A stretch of DNA of 64,000 nucleotides from Lotus japonicus (lineage: Eukaryota > Streptophyta > Magnoliopsida > Fabales > Fabaceae), in NCBI RefSeq assembly GCF_012489685.1, contig NC_080046.1, positions 1,552,501 through 1,616,500 of the forward strand, in the 5' to 3' direction. The position numbers were made by a program, and so were the translations under genes. Position 1 is the first letter of the stretch; each line of letters opens with the position of its first letter. The notes under the pieces were generated by a model. That model made no database searches. It saw only the letters and a list, made by a program, of their open reading frames with translations, and had not been told where the DNA came from. Below are positions 47,409 to 58,642 of the stretch, piece by piece.

Positions 47409-47742
47409 CAGGGACGGATGCAAGTAGAAGCTTATGAGGGCATGTGCCCTCACTTGATTTTGGAAAATATCATTAGAAAACAAATTGAGTAGTAAAAGTA
47501 TGTGATTTTTTATGGGCTCTTTGGTAAAAAAAGACCCTCACTTGTGTTTTATATTGCTAAATATGTAGAAAAAGTATGTGGTTTTTTATGGACCATTTGG
47601 TAAAAAATACTCTCACTTGTGCCTTCTTTGGTAAAAATGTCACCACTTCTAATAGTATATGTTAATTTTTGTTGTTACTAATTTATATGTATACATTGCC
47701 CTTATTTGCCCTTATAACATCAAATTTTTAGATCCGTCACTG
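47409..47742. mobile_element. Non-autonomous hAT element, 334 bp
   Basis: Ends CAGGGACGGATG and GATCCGTCACTG are imperfect inverted repeats, flanked by a perfect 8-bp duplication AAACCACA (47401-47408 and 47743-47750). The inside has repeated words TGTGCCCTCACTTG / CACTTGTGCCTT. It ends 138 bases from the 3' end of the acid phosphatase coding region. Confidence 0.85.
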
Positions 47743-47880
47743 AAACCACACCTAGAACAAAGAAGAACAAGAAAATTGAGTTCAGACAGTCTTTTTATTT
47801 AATTCACAATGTTTTCATTACACAAGAGTATAATAAGTATAAATTTGTGGTGAAAAAATGCAATCACAATGCATGACACA

Positions 47881-50469
47881 TTAGGCAACATAGTAGATTG
47901 GATTTGGGAGTTTAAATGCCCTTCCCGCACTAGGAATCCCCTCAAAACTGCTGTATTGGTCCCCAACAATGCCCCAAATGCGGTAACCATCATTCATTAA
48001 TTGTTTTCTCACATCAGACTTGTACTTCTTCACTGATACCAATTCATTAGCTGGATCTCTGCACAGGAAAATTAGCTATAAAATTAGGCTGTGACGTGTG
48101 TTATGGAGTCAATTAATTTTAGAGAGAAATCTTCATCTAGTTTTGGAATTTGAGAATTGATTTTAAGAAAAGAGAGACTGGTCCAAATATGCTAGTAGTA
48201 GTGAAAGATAAAAAAAGGATAAAATGTACTTACCTGAAGATAATTCTAGCCCACCCATAATAACCAACCTTAACTAGGTTGTCAATTGTGGCTGATCTAA
48301 GATACTCCTTCCTTGCAGTAACCAAAATAATCTGAACACCTCTGGACTTAAGTTCATTGAAGAGCTTCAATGAGTGATCAAGAGCAGGTGCTTTACCTTT
48401 GCTCATCCATTCTTCCAAAGATGTCACATTCAATTTCTTTCCACTATTAACAAAACCATCATAATTTATAGGCTTAAATACTCTAAGGGTCCCTGAAATT
48501 GTGCCCCGTACGAAAATAAGTCCCTGAAAAATTTTTTTCCGATTCCAGATCCCTGAAATTGTTTTTTTAATCAGAATAAGTCCCTGCTCGTGGTTTAAGC
48601 CTATCTGGCATATTTTTTGCTGACTCAATATTTACACGTGGCTTTTTCTTTTATTTTTAAATACACATGGGATAAAAAAACTATTAAATTTAAATATAAA
48701 AAATTATTTACCTAATTAACCTAAATCTAATTAAACCCACTAATCATAAATCCCTAAATTCCCAAATCTAATATAATCAGAACTCAACCTAAGAGAAGGA
48801 AAGGAAAGTCGAAGAAGGAGAAAGAGAAGTAGAGGTAGAAGGTGAAGGAAGGGAGCTTCAGGTTTGAGAACCCCTAGCTTCTTCGCGACGGCGGCCGCCA
48901 ATATGTGCGGTGGTGGCTCGGTGGTGCCACTGGCCCTTTGTCTCCTGTCTCAATCTCTTCTACTTCGCCTCTTTCGTGTTCTAGTTCGATTCTGGGTTTT
49001 TGGGGGTGGGGGTTGGTTCTAGATCGATTTCTGGGTCCTGATCTTTCTAGCTTCATAGAGTTGGGTTATCGCAGCTTTTTCTTCTCACTCTCATTGTGGG
49101 TTTTGTTACATTGTTGTTGCTGTTGGTGAAGGTTGTGGGTTGGCTGTGGGTTGATTTTCATGTTGTTGTTGGTGTTCATGTTGGTTGTGGATGAAGGGAG
49201 AGAGGGGGCTGGTGTTGTTGGATTGTTGGGTTTCTGGATTAGGGGAGATGCAGGGGGAGAGGGAGAAACTAGATTTCTGGGTTTTTGGGGGTGGGGGTTG
49301 GTTTTTGGGATTTTGGTGGTTGGGGGTGGGTTGCGATGAGGTTTTTGCAGTGGGGTTCAGGGTGGGGGTGGATGAATGATGAAGATGAAGAGGTTGAAGG
49401 TGATGAAGATGATGAAGATGAAAATTAATTCATGATGAAGATGAATAAGAATTACATAGTGAATAATAATTTGTTTTCTTCTGATTTATTTGTTTGGGAT
49501 TAGGGATTAGGAATTAATTGATTTAGGGTTTAATTTTAAGATTTATTTGTTAATTATAATTGATTAACACATGTGTAACAAAAGAAAATTAAAAAATCCA
49601 CATGGAAATGATGATTGTGCAAAATAAGAGCCACATAAGCACATAACATGGGTAGGGACTTATTCTGATTAAAAAAACAATTTCAGGGATCCGGAATCGG
49701 AAAAAAAGTTTTCAGGGACTTATTTTCGTACGGGGCACAATTTCAGGGACCTATAGAGTATTTAAGCCTAATTTATAATGGTCATTAATTAGTAACCACA
49801 AGTAGATCAAGGGAAAAAGATTAAGAACCATCAATCAGTAGTGAATCAAGACTTTCTATCTCTAAATAGTGTCTATATTTTGTTCCACCAATAAAATCTT
49901 GTCATGTCATTGAAAAAACATGGGAGAAACAATTACAAACTTGCATGGATGTTTTTAATTGAAATGTCAAAATTTTATTGATGACAAACATAGTTTCGAG
50001 AGAGAAGATTCCAATTCAAGCTATTAGCAATTACAACAGAATAATAACTTATCTGCATAAAATATATGAAAAGTGAATTTCTGAATTACCCATATAAATT
50101 TTTCTTGTAGTAAGGAACTATTGAAAGCAGAGTGTCATCAATGTCAAAATTCCAAGCATCTCTTCCATCTTTGTTCAAGTTGCATCTGGTGCTAAGGTAA
50201 ACCAAGCCTTCATCAGTTGCTCTCTGTGAGTCCACTCTGTATTGTGTGGACTTGACATATTTCCCAATGTATTCAATGCATTCTTCAGGCACAACTTCAA
50301 AGTCTCTAATGTTGTGCAGCTCCACATTCATTCTCCAACTTTCACAATAGTTCTTCAAGCTGATCTTCAATCCATCTTTAGTTTGCAGCTTCAAAATGTT
50401 CCAATCTGCAACAGCTAAAGGAATCATTAGGCATGTGATAAGCAAGCAGCAGCAAAGTGCTTTCCCCAT
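47881..50469 (-). CDS. VSP-type acid phosphatase (class B, HAD superfamily), three exons, 255 residues
   Basis: Exons on minus: 50469-50090, 48443-48234, 48058-47881. Joining them gives an open frame ending in NPIYYVA-stop. The protein belongs to plant class-B acid phosphatases, which include soybean vegetative storage proteins. An N-terminal signal peptide (MGKALCCCLLITCLMIPLAVA) targets it to the secretory path. HAD motif I is FDIDDTLLS, with nucleophile D109 and D111. Motif II is the LVTARKE segment. The late acidic motif is GDQYSS. Since D109 is present, catalysis is possible, unlike soybean VSPs that lost it. I chose the start MGKALCC rather than an upstream in-frame ATG at 50529 because it opens a proper signal peptide. 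A Mutator-type element fills intron 1. Confidence 0.9.
48471..49768. mobile_element. Mutator-like element (MULE-MITE) in intron 1 of the acid phosphatase, 1,298 bp
   Basis: Long terminal inverted repeats of about 60-100 bp start GGCTTAAATACTCTA and contain GTCCCTGAAATTGTGCCCC. They are flanked by a perfect 9-bp duplication TAATTTATA (48462-48470 and 49769-49777), the Mutator hallmark. The interior is G-rich and T-rich (48860-49430) with GATGAAGAT repeats, and looks like captured non-element DNA, but no transposase or identifiable gene fragment is visible. Confidence 0.9.
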
Positions 50470-51289
50470 TTTCTCAAGACAAAAGGACAAGGTCCTAGAT
50501 GTGCAAAATATAGGAAGTAATGTATCCAACTACTCCTTTGTTATGTGTGTAATGATTTGTTTGATAATGAATAATAATAAGATGAGTCACATGGGTTTGA
50601 TAGAATGTTGTTGCCAGCCATAAACCTTGACCTGCACCGTAATCACATGCTGCCATTACTGGCAAAATAAATACTAAAACTTGTAAGAGAAATGTCAATT
50701 ATAAGGGGGAGACGTGGCTATATCATCTAATTTGAAGGTCTCAAACTGTCTCACAAGTCACAAGACAAATTATTGAGAAGAGTAGAGATATATAAATGAG
50801 AATACAATCCTCATCTTATGATAGTGAATGTGAGGCATATGGATCACGTTTGGTGTTTACTGCTTAAGAGAACAGAAAAACACACTCTTTGAAAAGTTTT
50901 ACACTAGGAAAAATATTCCTAATTTTGTAAAACTCAGAGGGATTTAGTCATTGGGACAAACCACAAGTGGTTTAGACATCACATTTTCACCTAAAATTTT
51001 AAGATATTAGATGTACGAATCTCTCACTTATAAACTGCTCAACATTGTTTTTTTTCTTCCAATATGGAATTTCAATAAACTTTATTTAATTATATCATCT
51101 GTAATAAAATTTACATTTTATCATTTTATACATGATTATATTTGTTTGAAAGGTAAAACAAGTTTTTCTCTTAAAAAACTTATCTTATTAGACTACAATT
51201 TGTATTTAATTATCTAATTTTTAGAGGATAGTGATCTTATTGTCTCCACTCTTATGCCTAATTTTCCTTAAGCTCTTTACTTATTTTTT
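50470..51289. other. Acid phosphatase promoter side; no gene
   Basis: CCTATATTTTG on minus at about 50503-50513 is a possible TATA box close to the start codon. The remainder is AT-rich without supported features. Confidence 0.4.
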
Positions 51290-51299
51290 TACATCAGAA

Positions 51300-51385
51300 A
51301 GTAAATTACATCCTCTAGAGATCGATCCCTGGATCCCTCCCTCCCCAAGTCATATGTCCCCAGTTTTTACCACTTGAGATATAAT
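51300..51385 (-). mobile_element. Decayed tRNA-derived SINE, copy A
   Basis: Minus strand: TATCTCAAGTGG (box A, 51381-51370), then GGGACATATG...GGGAGG, then GGGATCGATCTC (degenerate box B, about 51329-51318). It has the same arrangement as the better copy 0.4 kb away. Confidence 0.5.
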
Positions 51386-51720
51386 TCAAGGACTCATTAC
51401 TTATATTTTGATGTGCTTAAGATTTTTAATTTCATTACTCGTAAGGTATTCCGAGTAATGATATTATAAATTATATAGCTTTGTTGTGAGCCCTAGGGTG
51501 GGCCTGTTTGGAGTCACTGTTGGAGTTTTTTTCTTCCTTTTGGTGGTTTATCTTTTGTGTTGGGTTAGTTTATGTCGTTTTGTTGGTATAATCTTCACTT
51601 TTGTTTCTTCCTTAAGAGTTCATTCTTCAAGGGGTTTTTTCACTTCTTTGTGGATGATATTGTCTTTTAATTTAAAAAATAATAATAATAAGAGCACAAA
51701 TTCAAATCATGTAGTTTTTT

Positions 51721-51845
51721 TTTATAGACAAATGTTAATCGTTAGTAATGTTAGTAATTTAGACCCTCTTAGGGTTCGAACCATGAATTCTTCACCCTTT
51801 ATCCCACCCTTATGTCTCCTAACTCTTACCACTTGAGCTAACATA
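51721..51845 (-). mobile_element. tRNA-derived SINE, copy B
   Basis: Minus strand: TAGCTCAAGTGG (box A, 51840-51829) and GGTTCGAACCC (box B, 51782-51772), 46 bases apart, with GGAGACATAAGGGTGGG between, as in legume SINEs. No cloverleaf beyond the promoter boxes. It is a second copy of the family at 51300. Confidence 0.65.
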
Positions 51846-51894
51846 TCCATCCTCTTCTCAAGGTATAAGAAGATGTTAATTTTCATTTGATAAC

Positions 51895-52275
51895 CTTACA
51901 ACCTAGTGAAGGAAAAAAAATACATCATTTTATAGTTCGTCTTTGACTCTTTGTACATTGTCTCATCAAAAACCTACCAAGAAAAACTCAATGGAAAAAA
52001 ACATGGTTAAAGAAAAATGAGTACAATACATTTTAATTGAGATCTATGAGCCGACGAACTCTGATATTCCGCACAGGTTTTTCAAATGTTGTAGTTAGAA
52101 GAGTCTTCGTAAATAAGTCTATCAAATTATCACTTGAACGGATTTGTTGGATGTCTATGTCACCACTCTTTTGAAGATCATGAGTGAAGAAAAGTTTTGA
52201 GTGATATGTGATTTGTTCTATCTCCTTTAATGTATCATTCTTTAGTTTGAGCAATGCATACAGTATTATCTTCAT
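51895..52275 (-). mobile_element. Ty1/copia remnant: end of pol and 3' flank
   Basis: Minus frame from about 52210 reads FFTHDLQKSGDIDIQQIRSS, DNLIDLFTKTLLTTTFEKP and RRLIDLN to a stop near 52033. This is the RNase H end of a copia polyprotein, a lineage different from the Sirevirus. Beyond the stop, GAGTTTTTCTTGGTAGGTTTTTGATGAG resembles the usual 3' flank of such elements. Upstream domains are missing. Confidence 0.75.
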
Positions 52276-52542
52276 ATATAGTTGTTGGTGGCATTCTCAC
52301 TTGGAGCTGAGCAGTCAAGGTTGATGTTATTCCCAGGCAAACAAATAATGGAGGTGCAATTTATTTTTTCGATTCCGAGGTATAAAAAATCAGCTTTGCT
52401 AACTGCTAATTTTAATTTTAATTTTTTTTGTCACTTCCTCTTTCATTTTCATTTTCATTTTTTTTATTCTAATCTTGTCCAGTCACGTGATACCCAAATT
52501 GACATTGCAGTGCCGTTGTTCTTTCTCACCAAAACCCTACTT

Positions 52543-52640
52543 GAACCCTAATTGCTTCTTAATTCTTCCTATAAGTATTCCTAAATTCCAAACCCTAATT
52601 GCATTCGGCGTCACCCTCACCCTCACCCTCACCCTCACCC
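52543..52640 (+). promoter_or_regulatory. Telo-boxes and (TCACCC)5 leader of the RPL23 locus
   Basis: AACCCTAA at 52544-52551 and AAACCCTAA at 52590-52598 are telo-boxes, typical of plant ribosomal protein and translation-gene promoters. TCACCC is repeated five times exactly at 52611-52640, just before the start codon at 52656. The promoter therefore looks preserved although the coding region is broken. Confidence 0.6.
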
Positions 52641-53869
52641 TGCGTGCAGCAGAAGATGTCGAAGCGAGGTCACAATTCCTCTATATCCTCACCCTTTTTT
52701 GCTATTGCATTTATCCATTTTTGTTTACAGAGAAATGACGATGCTTTTGTGTTGTGTTTCAGGTCCTGGTGGTTCAGCTGGTAACAAGTTCAGGATGTCA
52801 CTGGGTTTACCAGTGATGAATTGTGCTGACAACACAGACATGTGCTAAGAATCTTTAACAGGTTGCCTTCTGCTTGTGTTTGTGACATGGTTAATGGGGA
52901 AGCCTGATCTTAGGAAGAAGGTTTTGCCTGCTGTTGTTGTCAGAAGAAAGGATGGGGTCTTCATGTACTTTGAAGGTTAATTTTGCTCTATACCATGATC
53001 ATGATGTGCTTTCACTTTATATTCTATCAATTGAAATATGTGGTATTGTGGTAATGCATCTATTGACAAGGGAACATGATATTTAATATTTAGGGAGTTC
53101 TTAGAGTCTGATTGGATACCCGTTAGAAAGTATTATCCAAACAGCTCTAGTGTGTTTGATTTTCTGTTTGCATGGGTTTCAATGCGTGCAAACAGAAAAT
53201 TGTGTCTCTTATAGCTTCTGGGTAGCTGAGTCTTGTCTCATCTTGTCTTTTGTCTGAATTGGGATGCATGTAAAAAGATTGAATGATTAGCTGGTTAAGC
53301 AGTGTCATGATCTGCGCGCCTCCCATTATTCATTGGGGTGGAGTGCGTAATGATTTGATACTGGTTTATGTAACCAGTTATATCGATGGATCTCATCGAA
53401 TATATCGGGTTAGATCTCTAATGGGATCTTACTTTTCGCATTTCGATACATTCTCTTGCATCCTGATCTTCTTTTTTTATTATCATATTCAGTTGATTGT
53501 GTTTTAATTTTTATTTCATATTAAATTTTATACTTTCCAATTTCTATGATGTTGCTGGTAATGTAGTGTGGAGATTTTATTTATTATGGTTTCTCTGCAC
53601 CTCCCATGACCAGCCACATTACCCTAACCTTACCCCTACCGGGTGGTTTCCTTTTTGGATATCATCCCTGTCAAGGTTGGAACATTTTGTTTTTCCTTCC
53701 ATGTCTTGATTTTGTTTCTGACGATTCAAAATTGTTTTGGAAAATGGATTGCCTCAATGTTATACAATTTTAAGGAATGGTTTGGAACTTTTGTATGGTG
53801 CCTTTTTTGTCATTTTCATATAAAATAGCTTTGATATAAAATAAATTTTGGTTCTGTTAGATAGCTACA

Positions 53870-54008
53870 GACTCCAGACATTAGTCAGGTATCCTCCTCA
53901 ACATAATACGGTTGATACTGTTACAAGTCTGGAAAATCAATGAGTTCATCGTTACAGATGTGATGGCTTTTTTCATGCTCACATTTGCTCCATTTGAGCT
54001 CGACATCT
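53870..54008 (+). ncRNA. H/ACA-box snoRNA-like unit 1 in RPL23 intron
   Basis: Hairpin 1: basal stem CCAGAC (53874-53879) with GTCTGG (53927-53932), upper stem TCAAC (53898-53902) with GTTGA (53911-53915). Hinge box AAATCA at 53934-53939 fits ANANNA. Hairpin 2: basal stem GAGTTC (53942-53947) with GAGCTC (53996-54001), upper stem AGATGTGA with TCACATTT. ACA at 54003-54005, three bases before the inferred 3' end. Exactly 16 bases separate the upper stem of hairpin 2 from ACA, within the 14-16 rule for pseudouridylation pockets. Candidate guide arms of hairpin 2 are ATCGTTAC and GCTCCATTT. The rRNA target is not determined. Plant ribosomal protein introns commonly host snoRNAs. Confidence 0.6.
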
Positions 54009-54251
54009 AAGTCGGGAATTCTATTTACTTGTGGATGCTGTTTTTATACAACACTAATTTGCAACATTTTGGTTGTCCTTCTGAGTTGTTTTTGTTTGTG
54101 GCAGTTCAAGTTAATTTTGTAAAATGGATTGTCTGCAGCGATAATGGTTTGTAACTATCAATAAATATAAAATAGTTTTGATTTTGTGCCTTTATTATTT
54201 TCCCACTTCATTTAAATGTTTTAAGATTTTGGTTCTCTATAGATAGTTACT

Positions 54252-54387
54252 GCCTCCAGACATTAGTCAAGTATCCTCCTCAACATTCAATGGTTGATAC
54301 AGTTACGAGTCTGGAAAATTGATGAGTCCATCGTTACAGATGTGGTTTTTTCTGTGCTCACATCTGCTCCATTTGGACTCTACATGT
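54252..54387 (+). ncRNA. H/ACA-box snoRNA-like unit 2 in RPL23 intron
   Basis: Same plan as unit 1: CCAGAC (54256-54261) with GTCTGG (54309-54314), upper stem TCAAC/GTTGA, A-rich hinge 54315-54322 (AAAATTGA, a weak match to ANANNA). Hairpin 2 has GAGTCC (54324-54329) with GGACTC (54375-54380), a perfect stem, and upper stem AGATGTG/CACATCT. ACA lies at 54382-54384, again 16 bases from the upper stem. Sequence changes relative to unit 1 in the basal stem keep pairing. It is the best-folded copy for hairpin 2. Confidence 0.6.
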
Positions 54388-54558
54388 ATATGTCCTGAAT
54401 TCTATTATGTGTGTGTTGTATCATACAAAACTAGTTTGGTAGAATTTTGTTAATTTGCAATTTTTTTGTAACGATAGAAATGCTTCAAGTTTTGAAATCA
54501 TATATGGTTAATTCAAACTCGATCCATGCCATAAACTGCTTTTTTTTTAATCATTACT

Positions 54559-54695
54559 GTCTCCGGACGTTAGTCAGGTGCCCTTTTCAAAATACTATGG
54601 TTGATACAGTTATGGCTCTGGAAAATTAATCGTGTCCATTGTTGCATATGTGATGGTTTAAGTGCTTACATCTGCTCCATTGGAGCTCCACAAAT
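54559..54695 (+). ncRNA. H/ACA-box snoRNA-like unit 3, decaying
   Basis: Homologous to units 1 and 2 along its length. Hinge AAATTA at 54623-54628 fits ANANNA, and ACA lies at 54690-54692. The basal stem of hairpin 1 is weaker (CCGGAC with CTCTGG) and that of hairpin 2 (GTGTCC with GGAGCTC) is broken, so this copy may be losing function. Confidence 0.4.
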
Positions 54696-55177
54696 ATATG
54701 GCATTTCCCCTTCAGTTTTTTATGTGCAACAAGCCAACAATGCAATTGTATGGAAGGATTCTGTCAATCTGCTATATCTCTCTGTGAAAATAAACGTTTG
54801 TGTTTAGCCCTAGCTTTAGATGATTCTGATTCTGCAAATCGTTGGAATTTGAATTTTCTTGTCTCTTATAAGAGAATGATGCCCAGAGCAGTTTATTCCT
54901 TTGCAATGCTTCTGCTATAGCTGATCCTTTGTTTCTCAACTTTTTCATAGTTTGGCTATCGTAGTCTTTAAGCAAAGATTCCTACTAAGCCATTGTTATT
55001 TAGTTGATTCAAGTTGATATCCTTTGCAGATAATGCTGGTGTTATTGTAAACCCAAAGGGAGAAATGAAAGGTTAGAAATGCATATATTGAAGTGTTGAT
55101 ATTTTACATTTGACATATAGGATTTTACTATGCCATTGTTATTTTACATTTTAAATGTGCATCCTTTTGAAATCTGA

Positions 55178-55285
<108 letters not shown>

Positions 55286-55288
55286 TGA

Positions 55289-55962
55289 GAGTCATCAATC
55301 TAATTACAACTTGTTCACCAGTCACCACTTAAATCTATTTTTATAGGAAAACGAGTTAACCATTGAATTTATTTATTCTTTTTGGGATGTGATGTGTAGA
55401 TGTGTTTTTCATAAGAACTATATAACTTAGTATGTGTATTAGTTTAAGCTTCTTACAGAAAACAATTCATTGGTATATCATGAATTTTATAAATGATGCT
55501 GCAACTCGCAGATTTTTTGGTATCGTGGTGCATTGGCCGTAGAATAGTTCTTTCCAGCTCCATGGGTTATTTTGTTACCAATATCCGATGCTTGTTAATA
55601 TAGGGACTGATTAGTAGTTTTGATGGTGGTCATCAAGCAATTTTGACCTTTCAAGAATGGTTCCACTTAAAAGCTTCATTTAGAAGGGGGATTTTTGATT
55701 TATGGTAAAAGTTAGGGGACATATAAGTTGTAGGGAGGAAGTTTAGAGATTAATTCTTGGAGGGTGAGCAATTTTGACCTTTCAAGAATGGTTCCACTTA
55801 AAAGCTTCATTTAGAAGGGGGACTTTTGATTGGTGGTAACCGGTAAGAGTTAGGAGACATATAGGTTGTATGGAGGAAGTTTAGAGATTAATTCCTGAAG
55901 GTGCAATTTATTTTTTCAATGTACAAAAAAAAACACATTGCTGAGTGTATTAAAAATAAAAA
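55289..55962 (+). repeat. 3' flank of RPL23 with a 131-bp tandem duplication
   Basis: The stretch 55636-55766 (AGCAATTTTGACCTTTCAAG...) is repeated directly at 55767 to about 55905 with a few substitutions and a short insertion (GTGGTAACCGGTAAG). It follows the RPL23 stop by about 350 bases. No gene. Confidence 0.75.
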
Positions 55963-56150
55963 TTTAATGGATATGCACTGTCAGTGTAAAATAGTTTTAC
56001 ATTGACATCCAATTGAATTCCGCAAAGTAAGCTAATATGTTTCTATTTTAATTGAAATTAAAAATGAATGTAACTCTCTCTCCTACGTGGCAAACATTGA
56101 TTGAATGTCAGTGTAAAATAGTTTTACAGTGACAGTGTATATTCATTAAA
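55963..56150. mobile_element. MITE, 188 bp, terminal CACTGTCAGTGTAAAATAG family
   Basis: Long terminal inverted repeats start TTTAATGGATATGCACTG and end CAGTGTATATTCATTAAA, with the inner match CAGTGTAAAATAGTTTTAC on one side and its complement on the other. A partial relative lies at 63893-63952 (GTAAAATAATTTTACACTAATAG). No coding capacity. Confidence 0.8.
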
Positions 56151-56999
56151 CTCTAAAAATAATAGTATTCAAGAAGATATAATTTATTTTGATATTGTGC
56201 TTTTGAATTTTGATTGATTTCCTCCAAAACTTGTGTCTATTATTCAATTCATAAAGATAACAATTTTATTGATTGAAATCAGGGTATTACATGGTAGCCG
56301 CACGAGAATCTCTTGCTTGCCTATTGTAACAATTATGACCTCACTAATTAGTAGCTAGGCTTCAACCCTAACTTGACGAGGAAGGGTTTTGGGTGGAGTA
56401 AACTATTAATCGGAAAACACTTAAATGTTCAAATGTCGTTCACGTTAGTCTTTGACCTCATTTTCCAAGTGAGTCTTTACAGAAGTGTCTATGTATGTTA
56501 AGTGTCATGTGGAATCTCAGTTGTTGATCTTACGTGACCTAAGTTCCTCGATGAATGTGTTTCTTTCCTCCATTAATTCACTCAAAGTTTATTTGAAATG
56601 ATAAAAAAGAGTAAATCATTAATTTGGTCCCACTTTATCCCTCATTCTCCCCCTTCCCACCACCCCATCCTCTCACCTCTCTTTCCCACCGTTCATCCCA
56701 CCTCCCTTCCACCATCTTTCCATTTTCCTCCCCCGCCCCCACTCATCCCCTTACCATGGTTTACTTATTGTTATAGTTTCAAATAGTCTTACAGTCTATT
56801 TGGTATATTGTATAGTATAAGGTCTGATAGTATAAGACTTAATTATATCATGTCTGATAACAAATTAATACTATATAGCATTAGTTCACACACTGTATAA
56901 CTTATCATTTTTTAAAATTAATATAAACATATATTTCGTGAAATATTAAATAATGATAGAGATTACAAAAATGAGGATGATGTTAGTGGGTGGTAAAGG
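56151..56999. other. Intergenic; pyrimidine-rich tract, no gene
   Basis: The run 56630-56755 is almost purely C/T (CCCTCATTCTCCCCCTTCCC...). The rest is AT-rich with no supported feature. Confidence 0.45.
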
Positions 57000-57555
57000 T
57001 GGCAGTGGCGGCCGAGGTGGCTGAGACAATGGCGGTGACAGTGATGGAGAGGGGTGGTGGCTATAGAGGTGACAGTGGTGATGCTGAGTGGTGGCGACGG
57101 TGGAGGGAGGTGGTTGTGGTGGGTGATGCAGGTAGTGGTGGTGGCGATGATGATGTCAGTGGAGGTGGTGGTGGTAGTGGTAGTGGTAGTGGTGGTGGAT
57201 GGTGTTGGTGGAGAGTATTGTGGTGGTGGTAGCATTGTATGTCGGTGGTGGTGGTTCAGGCGGTGGTGTTGGAAGGTGATAGTGGTGATGATGACGGTGG
57301 TGGTGGCCATGGTTGTGGTGGTGGCAATGAAGGGAAGTGGTTGTGGTGGGTCATGGCAATATGTAGTGGTAGTCGCGATGACGAAAGCAGTTTAGGGTGG
57401 TGTAGGCGGCGATGGCAGTGATTGTGATGTTGGAAGGTGATGGTGATGATGGTGGATGGTGGCGGCAATGACAGTGGTGGCAGTGGTGGAGGCGGTGACG
57501 GTGATGGCAGAAAGGGTGGTGGCAGTGGTGGAGGGCGATGGTGGAGGGTGGTAGT
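57000..57555. repeat. Degenerate (GGT)n / G-rich trinucleotide tract, 0.55 kb
   Basis: Dominated by GGTGGT, GGTGAT and GTGGCG words on plus. This strong strand asymmetry leaves open frames on both strands (Val/Gly-rich on plus, His/Thr-rich on minus). No start context, domain or splice pattern supports coding. The G-runs are mostly doublets, so G-quadruplex formation is possible but not strong. Confidence 0.8.
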
Positions 57556-58640
57556 AAATTAAATATTTTCATGTAGCTCATGCATCACACTCTTATCATG
57601 CCTTATCCATCATATATAGAGTGGTTGAAATACTCTCAATTTTTGGAGGCAATTAATTGCCATTGGAGGATTGGATTGCTTCAAAGTCATCAATTTTTAT
57701 TTATCCATTTTCGTCTTAGGAACCACTATTGATGAACATAGTCCCTTTCTCGAGTAATCGCTTGATTAGAGAATCATTACATTGACTTTCTCAACCGACC
57801 ATATGGCTACTTGGTCCTTAATTTTTTTGTAAGCCAACAAAAAGAATATACGTTTTTACCTTATTTTCCATAAATATATCTAATATCCTTCCGCAATTTT
57901 ATATGTTGAAAGTTTATTTGTAGTATAAAAATTTGGCATCGAAAAAATATAATTAAACTTATTTTTATAGAATTGTTTCCTCTTGTGATTTTCAACCGAT
58001 TTTTTTTTAAAAGTCCGCAGCAGAATTTTCAATAGGTAAAAATTTCAAATGTTTTAACAGAAAATTAGTTAAAATATTGATGACTGACTTTTACATTTAC
58101 CAAAATTTTCATAAAAAAATATATTATTAGTTGACTAACAACTAATTTGAAAGAATACAATTAAGAAGAGATACTTTCTATCCTTTTCTGCTAAAACACA
58201 TCCTCTATCTTCTTCGGATCAAAATTCCTTAAAAGCAGTTAGAATTGAAATATGGGAAATCAAGACACTTTGTTTATGCTTATTCTGCATGCTTAATATC
58301 TTGGGCCAAAATCACAGCTTGATTTAAAAGCTGTATAAGATGCACACACAAAATATAGCTGTATTAAATTAAGATAGAATGATAGATACTATGCCAAAAC
58401 CTAAATTACTTACAGAAAACGTATTGATTAATCTACGTACGTACGTATATTGATTAACTCGATCTATAAAGTGTGGAATAGCTTACTATAAGTTCAACAT
58501 ATAGCTTGGGAGGTTCATGATGAAGCAAACTTTTTCTATCATTGAAAAGTTCTTAAGTAGAAGAAAAAGAATGGAACACAAGGTGGGTTTGTCTAATTCT
58601 AAAAAAATATCTCTTGATTAATCACGCACTAAAATTTCAA
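57556..58640. other. AT-rich intergenic; nothing supported
   Basis: No gene, RNA or bounded transposon is visible. CGTACGTACGTA occurs at about 58435. Confidence 0.4.
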
Positions 58641-58642
58641 CT

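Noticed and set aside
51486..51836. 116-codon plus frame
   Set aside because: T-rich text overlapping the SINE; possibly a LINE tail, but no domain could be recognised.
57000..57581. Gly/Val-rich and His/Thr-rich open frames on both strands
   Set aside because: Product of (GGT)n-like strand asymmetry; no coherent gene model.
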